DNA of 12,652 nt from contig CANJEU010000022.1 in NCBI GenBank assembly GCA_947473445.1, positions 1 through 12,652 on the forward strand. Direction: 5' to 3'. Shown here in pieces: positions 6,357 to 12,104 of this stretch; the stretch's first letter is position 1, and each line of letters starts with the position of its first letter. The notes below the pieces were generated by a model. The model made no database searches, was not told where the DNA came from, and worked only from the letters and a program-made list of their open reading frames with translations. This DNA comes from Fidelibacterota bacterium. Lineage in GTDB: Bacteria > Pseudomonadota > Alphaproteobacteria > Rhodospirillales > Rhodospirillaceae. The position numbers and the translations under genes are program-made.

Positions 6357-6402
6357 CCGGCGCTGCTGTTGCGACGGAAAGCCTCCGGTCGACGCACGAG
6401 AA

Positions 6403-6930
6403 CTACTCGCGTTTCGAGATATTGCCGAGCAATTCGAGGACGTTTTTGCGGAGATCGGCGTTGTGCAGACGCCAGTAGGCCCGAACCAGTTCAAGCGTTT
6501 CCGTGCGCTGCATCGGATCGCTGTCCGGTCCGCCCACAACTTCTTCGGCAATGCCTTCGACGGCGCTGCGCGCTGCGGGGGTTGTACGGTCGCCCGTGGT
6601 CTCAGGCCCGATGTCTTCAAAGAAGTAGGCAATCGGACAATTCAGGACACGGGAGATGTCGAAGAGGCGGCTTGCGCTCACGCGGTTATGGCCGCTTTCG
6701 TACTTCTGGACCTGCTGGAATGTGACGCCGATATCGCCGGCGAGCTGTTCCTGACTGATATGCAGCAGCGTGCGACGGAGTTTAATTCGTTTCCCGACGT
6801 GGATATCAATCGGGTCCGGGCCGCCGCCGCGTGTGCCGGGCTGTCGCCCTCTGCCGCGTGCTTTCATTGTTAAAACTGTCAACTCCATTACCCATTCTGT
6901 TTGTATGTTGAACAAAAGTCGCTTGGACAT
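6403..6930 (-). CDS. HTH (XRE/SinR-like) transcriptional regulator
   Basis: 175 residues from ATG 6930-6928, or 154 from ATG 6867-6865. The HTH domain covers about residues 44-105: I-D-I-H-V-G-K-R-I, then S-Q-E-Q-L-A and G-V-T-F-Q-Q-V-Q-K-Y-E-S-G as the helix-turn-helix, and S-A-S-R-L-F-D-I-S-R-V-L. This form is very common in alphaproteobacterial regulators. The C-terminal part (110-175) is acidic then helical, with L-V-R-A-Y-W-R-L near the end; its role is unknown. The start is uncertain. AAGGAG stands 3 nt before the 6930 ATG, but the first 21 codons are AT-rich and use codons rare elsewhere in the window, while the 6867 ATG, where family-like sequence begins (M-K-A-R-G-R-G-R), has no ribosome-binding site. 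A strong hairpin sits just upstream. Target genes unknown. Confidence 0.88.
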   Translation of the reverse strand: MSKRLLFNIQTEWVMELTVLTMKARGRGRQPGTRGGGPDPIDIHVGKRIKLRRTLLHISQEQLAGDIGVTFQQVQKYESGHNRVSASRLFDISRVLNCPIAYFFEDIGPETTGDRTTPAARSAVEGIAEEVVGGPDSDPMQRTETLELVRAYWRLHNADLRKNVLELLGNISKRE

Positions 6931-7307
6931 CTGCTCCTTCTATTGGCGGCGCGACCTCTGTTTGATCGAGGTCTTCGCCGCCCTACAAAGATGGATTGAA
7001 AAATGTAGAGGCGCAAGCAGCGGGCGGTAGCCGTGCGATACGCGCGCGCAATCTGCGGTGGCCGAATATTCGCAGCACCACGAGAACTTTCGTAATATCG
7101 CGGGGTTAGAGTAGTTCGGTGGCGCGATTAAAACCCGTTCATGCGCGAATGAAGGGAAGGCGGCACCGGGGGGTGCGCAACTGACGGACGCAATTCTTCG
7201 CCCAAAGCGGGGTATTTGCGGCCGCAATTACCCTAGTGCGAAGCTAAAACCGGCCCGAAGATATGATGCACCCAGCGCGTGTGCTCGAAATTTGATATAG
7301 GTCATGA
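6931..7307. other. 377-nt non-coding stretch between the HTH regulator gene and hisE
   Basis: The largest gene-free stretch in the window. It must hold the promoter of the minus-strand HTH gene and that of plus-strand hisE. It contains the hairpin at 6945-6982, a patch of low GC around 6983-7010, and a TATGAT (7263-7268) that resembles a -10 element but has no good -35 at 17 nt. A 95-codon minus-strand ORF (6940-7227) has no recognisable protein features and looks accidental. No tRNA, repeat array or attachment-site-like direct repeat is visible. Confidence 0.5.
6945..6982 (-). promoter_or_regulatory. Leader hairpin or operator upstream of the HTH regulator gene
   Basis: Inverted repeat with outer arms GGCGGCG (6945-6951) and CGCCGCC (6976-6982), and inner arms GACCTC (6953-6958) and GAGGTC (6968-6973). 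These are separated by a C/TT internal loop and closed by a 9-nt loop. On the minus strand it ends 9 nt before the AAGGAG of the 6930 start. No U tract follows, so it is not an intrinsic terminator. It could be a 5'-leader structure affecting ribosome access, or a DNA-level operator. Confidence 0.5.
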
Positions 7308-7637
7308 ATGCAGAAGGACGAACGCATACTGCTCGAGATGCTCGAGGTGATCGGCCAGCGCAAGGCAGCCGACCCCGCGACGTCCTATACGGCGCGCCTC
7401 TACGCCAAGGGGATCCACAAGATCGCTCAGAAGGTGGGCGAAGAGGCGGTGGAGACCGCTGTGGCGGCCGTGGCCGAGTCCGACCAGCGGCTCGCGCGGG
7501 AAAGCGCTGACCTTCTCTATCACCTGCTCATCCTCTGGCATGCCAAGGGTCTTTCGCCCGCCGAGGTCTGGGCCGAGATGGATAAACGCTTTGGCACGAG
7601 CGGCACTGCCATCAAGGAAGTTCGCAAGAAAGGCTAA
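7308..7637 (+). CDS. hisE: Phosphoribosyl-ATP pyrophosphatase
   Basis: 109 residues, the usual length of stand-alone HisE. It hydrolyses phosphoribosyl-ATP to phosphoribosyl-AMP and pyrophosphate, the second step of histidine synthesis in the cytosol. It is an all-helical MazG-like fold with the metal-binding acidic residues in K-V-G-E-E-A-V-E-T and E-S-A-D-L-L-Y-H-L. S-Y-T-A-R-L-Y-A-K-G near residues 26-35 is also typical. ATG 7308 is in the gene's frame; the ATG at 7304 is not. In many alphaproteobacteria hisE closes a hisBHAFE run, but here the upstream side is a long non-coding region and an unrelated regulator, so hisE has its own promoter or was separated from the operon. The HIT gene starts 8 nt after its stop and is probably co-transcribed. 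Confidence 0.95.
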   Translation: MQKDERILLEMLEVIGQRKAADPATSYTARLYAKGIHKIAQKVGEEAVETAVAAVAESDQRLARESADLLYHLLILWHAKGLSPAEVWAEMDKRFGTSGTAIKEVRKKG

Positions 7638-7645
7638 ACATCAGC

Positions 7646-8020
7646 ATGGGCGCTCCCACGATGTACGACGACAGCAATATCTTCGCGCGAATCCTGCGCG
7701 GCGAAATCCCCTGCAAGAAAGTCCACGAGGACGAACACACGCTGGCGTTTGACGACATCGCGCCGCGTGCGCCGGTGCATACCCTCGTCATCCCCAAAGG
7801 GAAGTATGTTTCGGCCACGGATTTTGCCGACAAAGCCAGCGATGCCGAGATCGGCGCTTTCATGCGCGCGGTGCGTAAGGTCGCGGCCCTGAAGGGCGTC
7901 GACGCCAGCGGCTATCGGCTGATCGCCAATACCGGCGTCGATGGCGGCCAGGAAGTTCCGCACTTCCATGTGCACGTGCTCGGCGGCCGTTCGGTCGGAC
8001 CCATGACGAGCGCGAAATAG
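7646..8020 (+). CDS. HIT (histidine triad) family nucleotide-binding hydrolase, HinT-like
   Basis: 124 residues from ATG 7646; ATG 7661 would remove five residues and fits the family N terminus equally well. The histidine triad is H106-F-H108-V-H110-V-L within V-P-H-F-H-V-H-V-L-G-G-R, and N-I-F-A-R-I-L-R-G-E-I-P-C near residue 11 is the standard HinT opening. HinT proteins hydrolyse purine nucleoside phosphoramidates and adenylated lysine-type substrates; the physiological substrate in bacteria is not settled. Stop-to-start distance from hisE is 8 nt, so the two share an mRNA. Pairing of hisE with a HIT gene is seen in other alphaproteobacteria, without a proven metabolic reason. Confidence 0.94.
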   Translation: MGAPTMYDDSNIFARILRGEIPCKKVHEDEHTLAFDDIAPRAPVHTLVIPKGKYVSATDFADKASDAEIGAFMRAVRKVAALKGVDASGYRLIANTGVDGGQEVPHFHVHVLGGRSVGPMTSAK

Positions 8021-8051
8021 AAAAAACGCGGGACCCCGAAGGGACCCGCGT
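8021..8051 (-). terminator. UUCG-capped intrinsic terminator for the minus-strand lipoprotein transcript
   Basis: Read on the minus strand: ACGCGGG, a T/T mismatch, CCC, loop TTCG, GGG and CCCGCGT, then a run of six T (complement of 8026-8021). The C(UUCG)G tetraloop is exceptionally stable. The U tract points to minus-strand use, ending the transcript of the glycine-zipper gene about 135-165 nt after its stop. The plus side has no T tract, although the hairpin begins only 5 nt after the HIT gene stop and may also block plus-strand polymerase. Confidence 0.85.
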
Positions 8052-8075
8052 CAAAATGTCTCGCTCTCTCGTCCG

Positions 8076-8107
8076 CGGCGCGGTTCCTAGTTATGGAACC
8101 AACGCCG
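8076..8107 (-). repeat. Hairpin in the 3' region of the glycine-zipper gene (middle)
   Basis: Inner arms GGTTCC (8082-8087) and GGAACC (8095-8100) around a 7-nt loop. Outer arms CGGCG (8076-8080) and CGCCG (8103-8107) are separated from the inner stem by a C/AA internal loop. It gives eleven pairs in all, lying between the terminator and a second large hairpin. Confidence 0.55.
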
Positions 8108-8130
8108 GGACAAAGGTGCGCTGTTCTTTC

Positions 8131-8171
8131 TTCTTGAGCCCTCGCGCCGCCGCGGCGCGAGCCTCGAAGAA
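8131..8171 (-). repeat. Long GC-rich hairpin directly downstream of the glycine-zipper gene
   Basis: Core stem CTCGCGCCG (8141-8149) with CGGCGCGAG (8153-8161), loop CCG. It is extended by GAG/CTC and TTCTT/AAGAA pairs (8131-8138 with 8163-8171) around small internal loops, giving seventeen pairs in all. It starts 16 nt past the lipoprotein stop on the minus strand. No U tract follows, so it is more likely an mRNA-stabilising or RNA-borne structure than a terminator. Confidence 0.6.
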
Positions 8172-8186
8172 CGAGCGCCTTCGTAC

Positions 8187-8432
8187 TTAGTTGTAATCGC
8201 GATTACGTCGATCAAGGTTGACGTCATCCGGATCCGTGAAGGCACCGACCGCCGCGCCACCCGCGCCGCCGATCACCGCGCCCGTCACCGGATCGCCGCC
8301 CGTCACAGCGCCGATGGCCGCGCCGCCGGCTGCACCAATGGCGGCGCCGGACAAGGCGCGATCACCGCGGTTGTAGCCACACGCGGACACCGCGACGAGA
8401 ATCAAAGAAGCTGCGAGAATACGTTTCATCAT
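8187..8432 (-). CDS. Small glycine-zipper lipoprotein
   Basis: 81 residues from ATG 8432, preceded by GAGGAG at 6 nt; the adjacent second ATG (8429) is the alternative. A lipoprotein signal peptide (M-M-K-R, hydrophobic core, L-V-A-V-S-A-C lipobox) puts the mature N-terminal cysteine at residue 18. The mature part has tandem glycine-zipper repeats (G-A-A-I-G-A-A-G-G-A-A-I-G-A and again G-A-V-I-G-G-A-G-G-A-A-V-G-A), a form that packs as helices in or on membranes. The tail is acidic and polar with R-R-N-R-D-Y-N. Proteins of this type are abundant envelope components, some stress-induced, but no reaction is known. The 3' region is unusually structured and ends in an intrinsic terminator. An in-frame extension to 8528 lacks family features. 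Confidence 0.85.
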   Translation of the reverse strand: MMKRILAASLILVAVSACGYNRGDRALSGAAIGAAGGAAIGAVTGGDPVTGAVIGGAGGAAVGAFTDPDDVNLDRRNRDYN

Positions 8433-8477
8433 GACTGTCTCCTCGGTCCGTCCACCAGATGTGAACGCAAGGGACAA

Positions 8478-8487
8478 CGTCATGACG
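8478..8487. promoter_or_regulatory. Possible operator: 10-bp palindrome upstream of the glycine-zipper gene
   Basis: CGTCATGACG lies 46 nt before the start codon of the minus-strand lipoprotein gene, directly downstream of a TTGACC that could be a -35 element. No good -10 is evident at 17 nt. Weak evidence; chance occurrence is possible in a sequence of this composition. Confidence 0.25.
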
Positions 8488-8599
8488 GTCAATTCGTTTC
8501 TGCAAACAGTAAGGCATCTTCGCCGCAAACCCGCGCGTTACGTGCGTTGACCGCAAAGCTTGCAGGCAACGGTGGCCCGTGGGCGATAAGAGCGGCGTT

Positions 8600-10123
8600 T
8601 TAATCGGCGAGCGTGGACCGTCCGGGAAGCACGCGGCGATACGACAGCGCCTCGGCGATATGACGGCGACCGACATCGGCGGCGCCATCAAGATCGGCAA
8701 TCGTGCGCGCCACGCGCAAGATGCGGTGATACCCGCGCGCGGAAAGTTTCATCTTCTCGGCCGCTTGCGTCAGCAGCGCGCGGCCTTCTCCATCGGGTGC
8801 CGCGACGGCTTCAAGAAGTTCGCCGTCCGCTTCCGCATTGCTGGCCGGGCCTTGAGCCCCAAAACGCGCGCGTTGAACATCCCGCGCACGCGCAACCCGC
8901 GTCGCGACGGCGGCGCTGCGTTCGGCCGTCGAAGGGGCCGACAGATCCAGTGGATCGACCGCCGGCACATCCACATGCAAATCGATCCGGTCGAACATGG
9001 GGCCTGAGATTTTGTTCTGATAATCGGCCGCGCACCGGGGCGCCTTTCCACAGGCCAGTTGCGCATCATCGAGATGACCGCAGCGGCACGGGTTCATGGC
9101 CGCGATCAACTGGAAACGCGCCGGATAGCTCACGTGGGAATTCGCGCGCGCGATCATCACGCGTCCGGTTTCGAGCGGCTGGCGCAGGGCTTCGAGGCTT
9201 TGGCGCGAAAACTCGGGCAGTTCATCGAGGAACAGAACGCCGCGATGGGCGAGCGAGATTTCACCCGGCCGGGCCTTGAGGCCACCGCCCACCAGCGCGG
9301 GTGTCGAGGCGGAGTGATGGGGATCGCGGAACGGACGTTGACGCAAGATCGCCCCGCCTTCGAGCTGACCGGCGACGGAATGAATCATGCTGACTTCGAG
9401 CGACTCCGCGCCCGACAGCGGCGGCAGCAATCCTGGCAGCCGGCTCGCGAGCAGCGATTTGCCCGAGCCGGGCGGCCCCACCATCAACATGTTATGTCCG
9501 CCGGCCGCGGCAATCTCGAGGGCGCGTTTGGCGGTTTCCTGACCTTTGACGTCCTTGAGGTCGAGGAAGGCGGTTTCACTGCGCGGGGCCGAGGCCGCGG
9601 CGGGTGAAAGCACCGACACGCCTTTGAAGTGATTGATCAGCTCAAGCAGCGAGCGCGGCGCAAGCACATCGGCGCCGCCGGCCCAGGCGGCCTCGCCGCC
9701 TTGCGCGCCCGGGCAGATCAGCCCGCGCCCGGCCCCATTGGCGCCGATCGCGGCCGGCAACACGCCCGCCACCGCGGCGATCGATCCATCAAGGCCGAGT
9801 TCGCCCAAAGCGGTGTAGCCGCTCAGGTCCTCCATGCCGATGACGCCCATGGCGACCAGAACGCCGAGCGCGATGGGAAGGTCGAAATGACTTCCTTCTT
9901 TCTGCACGTCCGCGGGGGCGAGATTGACGGTGATGCGTTTTGCCGGAAGCGCAAGGCCAATGGCCGAAAGGGCCGCGCGCACCCGTTCGCGCGATTCGCC
10001 CACGGCTTTATCGGGCAATCCGACGACCGCGAAGGTGGGCAGTCCGCCCGAAATCGCCACCTGCACTTCGATGGGCAACACATCGATGCCGGAAAACGCG
10101 ACTGTATTGATATGTGCGACCAT
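8600..10123 (-). CDS. comM: YifB/ComM family Mg-chelatase-like AAA+ ATPase
   Basis: 507 residues, full length for the family, starting M-V-A-H-I-N-T-V-A-F-S-G-I. Domain order: N-terminal Lon-protease-like ChlI fold (about 1-170, with G-L-P-D-K-A-V-G-E-S-R-E-R-V and E-G-S-H-F-D-L-P-I-A-L), then the AAA+ core with Walker A G-P-P-G-S-G-K-S (216-223) and Walker B L-F-L-D-E-L-P-E-F (297-305). A cysteine cluster N-P-C-R-C-G-H...A-C-G-K-A-P-R-C (345-364) follows, probably metal-binding, and then a C-terminal helical Mg-chelatase domain. In Vibrio cholerae ComM is a hexameric helicase that promotes branch migration during natural transformation. The family is also widespread in bacteria not known to be competent, so a broader recombination role is likely. 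It follows mscS by 48 nt on the same strand; alphaproteobacteria often keep it near gshB. Confidence 0.95.
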   Translation of the reverse strand: MVAHINTVAFSGIDVLPIEVQVAISGGLPTFAVVGLPDKAVGESRERVRAALSAIGLALPAKRITVNLAPADVQKEGSHFDLPIALGVLVAMGVIGMEDLSGYTALGELGLDGSIAAVAGVLPAAIGANGAGRGLICPGAQGGEAAWAGGADVLAPRSLLELINHFKGVSVLSPAAASAPRSETAFLDLKDVKGQETAKRALEIAAAGGHNMLMVGPPGSGKSLLASRLPGLLPPLSGAESLEVSMIHSVAGQLEGGAILRQRPFRDPHHSASTPALVGGGLKARPGEISLAHRGVLFLDELPEFSRQSLEALRQPLETGRVMIARANSHVSYPARFQLIAAMNPCRCGHLDDAQLACGKAPRCAADYQNKISGPMFDRIDLHVDVPAVDPLDLSAPSTAERSAAVATRVARARDVQRARFGAQGPASNAEADGELLEAVAAPDGEGRALLTQAAEKMKLSARGYHRILRVARTIADLDGAADVGRRHIAEALSYRRVLPGRSTLAD

Positions 10124-10171
10124 GCCCGTCCCGCCTAGCCTAGCGAGAACTATAGCCGCAATCTTCTCGGG

Positions 10172-11092
10172 TTAGAACGTTCCCTGGGGCGGCGGCTTGG
10201 GCATATCGGGCGGATTGAGCGGCGTGGGCAGCGTTGGCGTCGGCGGTTGAATGAGACCGCGGCGCTGGGCGAACGACATGGTGATCTCGTGTTTGTCGAA
10301 GGATTCTTTCACCGCGCGGTTCATATCGAACTGGACCGCCTGGACGTGAGGCTGTTTCACCCAGACCTGGGCGACCACGGTGATGCCGATATCGGCGAAC
10401 GACATAAGGCCGATCTGCGGCGGCGGCTCTTCCAGCACGCGCTCATCGCGCGAGACGATCTCGTGGACCAGCCGCAACGCAAGGGTCGCATCGTCCACAT
10501 AGGACAGCAGATATTTAAGCTCGAGCCGGCGGGTGGGGTTGCGGCTGAAGTTTTTCATATTGCCGCTCCAGATCAACCCGTTTGGGACGACCACGTGCAC
10601 ATTGTCGGCAGTGTCGATCTGGGTGACGAACAGGGTGATGGAGCGCACCGTGCCGCTCACGCCGCCCGCTTCAATGAACTCGCCGACGCGGAACGGCCGG
10701 AAGAAGACCAGCATCAAGCCCGAAGCCACATGGCTCAGCGTGCCTTGCAACGCAAGGCCGATGGCAAGGCCTGCCGCGCCCAGGATCGCGACAAAACTGG
10801 TGGTCTGAACTCCGAAGCTTCCCAGCACCGAGATCAAGGTGAAGATGATCACCAAATACTTCGCGGCCGAGGCGGCGAAGGTGGTGATGGTCTGATCGAT
10901 TCGCTTCGAGCGGCCGCCGGCACGCTGGATGGAACGGTGAACGATATTGGCGATCGTATAGCCGACGATCAGGATGATGATCGCGCCGATCACCTTCAGG
11001 CCGTAGGTCGTGATGACCTCAAGGAAGGTATCGACCGCTTTCGAGATGTGCCGCTCGATCTGCGCCGGATTAAGTTTGGCGAATTCTTCCAT
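10172..11092 (-). CDS. Small-conductance mechanosensitive channel (MscS family)
   Basis: 306 residues, close to E. coli MscS (286). Three membrane helices are seen: about 31-52, 78-96, and the pore helix with its kinked extension at about 99-130, rich in Gly and Ala as needed for pore packing (G-A-A-G-L-A-I-G-L-A-L-Q-G-T-L). F-F-R-P-F-R-V-G-E-F-I starts the cytoplasmic beta domain, and V-V-V-P-N-G and S-R-N-P-T-R-R are further family marks. The channel opens under membrane tension and releases solutes on osmotic downshock. The C terminus (about 280-306) is a proline-rich tail not seen in the short E. coli protein. GAGGA stands 6 nt before the ATG and overlaps the stop region of gshB 9 nt upstream, so the two are co-transcribed and possibly translationally coupled. 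Confidence 0.95.
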   Translation of the reverse strand: MEEFAKLNPAQIERHISKAVDTFLEVITTYGLKVIGAIIILIVGYTIANIVHRSIQRAGGRSKRIDQTITTFAASAAKYLVIIFTLISVLGSFGVQTTSFVAILGAAGLAIGLALQGTLSHVASGLMLVFFRPFRVGEFIEAGGVSGTVRSITLFVTQIDTADNVHVVVPNGLIWSGNMKNFSRNPTRRLELKYLLSYVDDATLALRLVHEIVSRDERVLEEPPPQIGLMSFADIGITVVAQVWVKQPHVQAVQFDMNRAVKESFDKHEITMSFAQRRGLIQPPTPTLPTPLNPPDMPKPPPQGTF

Positions 11093-11101
11093 CGTCTTCC
11101 T

Positions 11102-12040
11102 CTAGAGGCGCCGCTCGATCGCGTCCCAAACATCGGCTTCAAGGGTGGTGCCGTTGAAGCGGTTGATTTCCTGGATGCCCGTCGGAGACGTAACGTTGAT
11201 CTCGGTGAGGTAGTTGCCGATGACGTCGATGCCCACGAAAATCAAGCCGCGCTCGCGCAAGGCGGGGCCGATGATGTCGCAGATTTCCTGCTCGCGTTTG
11301 GTCAGTTCGGTTTTCTCCGGACGGCCGCCCACATGCATGTTTGAGCGGGCCTCGCCTGCGGCGGGCACGCGGTTGATGGCGCCGACCGCCTTCCCGTCGA
11401 CAAGGATGATCCGCTTATCGCCCAGGCGCACTTCGGGCACATAACGCTGCACGATCACCGGCTCGCGCCAGGTGGTGGTGAACATTTCAAGCAGCGCGCC
11501 CATGTTTTCATCGTCGGGACGAATATGGAATACGCCCGCGCCGCCATTGCCATAAAGCGGCTTGATGATGATGTCCTGATGGTCGCGGCGGAACGCGCGG
11601 ATTTCATCGACATCGGCCGAGATCAGCGTCGGCGGCATCACGCCTTCAAAATGCGTGACGAACAATTTCTCGGGCGCGTTGCGCACATGCACCGGGTCGT
11701 TCACCACAAGCGTCTTAGGATGGATATGCTCAAGGATATGGGTCGCGGTGATATAGGCCATGTCGAACGGCGGGTCCTGCCGCATAAGCACGACGTTCAT
11801 CGTGCGCAGATCCAGTTCCTGTTCCTCGCCGAGGTCGAAGTGACGGCCCATCTCGCGCCGTACAGCCAGCGTGCGGGCGCGCGCTATGACGCGGCCTTCG
11901 CGGAACGACAGTTTGCGCGGCAGATAGTGGTAAAGTTTATGGCCGCGCTTTTGCGCTTCAAGGGCAAGAGCAAAAGTTGAATCGGCGTTGATATTGATGG
12001 ACTCGATCGGGTCCATCTGGATGGCGACCTGAAGCGTCAT
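11102..12040 (-). CDS. gshB: Glutathione synthetase
   Basis: 312 residues, the normal length of proteobacterial GshB. It joins gamma-glutamylcysteine and glycine with ATP to make glutathione in the cytosol. The N-terminal domain opens V-A-I-Q-M-D-P-I-E-S-I-N and carries M-R-Q-D-P-P-F-D (86-93). The ATP-grasp part shows I-I-I-K-P-L-Y-G-N-G-G-A-G-V (157-170), the glycine-rich nucleotide loop, V-Q-R-Y near 197-200, and E-I-N-V-T-S-P-T-G at 280-288, which holds metal ligands. The start has GAGG 4 nt upstream. It is the second visible gene of a minus-strand series: the SirB1-like gene ends 64 nt before it and mscS begins 9 nt after it. gshA is not in the window. Confidence 0.96.
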   Translation of the reverse strand: MTLQVAIQMDPIESININADSTFALALEAQKRGHKLYHYLPRKLSFREGRVIARARTLAVRREMGRHFDLGEEQELDLRTMNVVLMRQDPPFDMAYITATHILEHIHPKTLVVNDPVHVRNAPEKLFVTHFEGVMPPTLISADVDEIRAFRRDHQDIIIKPLYGNGGAGVFHIRPDDENMGALLEMFTTTWREPVIVQRYVPEVRLGDKRIILVDGKAVGAINRVPAAGEARSNMHVGGRPEKTELTKREQEICDIIGPALRERGLIFVGIDVIGNYLTEINVTSPTGIQEINRFNGTTLEADVWDAIERRL

Positions 12041-12104
12041 GACACCTCTTTTGCGGCGGGCGTGCGGCGTTGGTTGATCCGGCCTGAGGGAGGCCTAGCC
12101 CCTT

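Noticed and set aside
6940..7227. 95-codon minus-strand ORF in the long intergenic region
   Set aside because: No ribosome-binding site or family features, composition unlike its neighbours, and it overlaps the leader hairpin of the HTH gene.
8095..8120. GGAAC resembling the -35 of the alphaproteobacterial general stress sigma factor EcfG
   Set aside because: No CGTT-like -10 lies at 16-17 nt on the plus strand and no plus-strand gene follows; the GGAAC is one arm of a hairpin.
10144..10169. CGAGAA...TTCTCG inverted repeat between mscS and comM
   Set aside because: 6-bp arms around a 14-nt loop without a T tract are too weak to call a terminator or operator.
10247..11344. 365-codon plus-strand ORF antisense to mscS and the end of gshB
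   Set aside because: It mirrors two clear genes on the other strand, has no domain or signal, and such long antisense frames are expected in GC-rich coding DNA.
12081..12095. GGCCT-GAGGG-AGGCC hairpin followed by TTTT after a few bases, upstream of gshB
   Set aside because: A 5-bp stem only, with the T run on the plus strand where no gene needs a terminator; on the minus strand no U tract follows.
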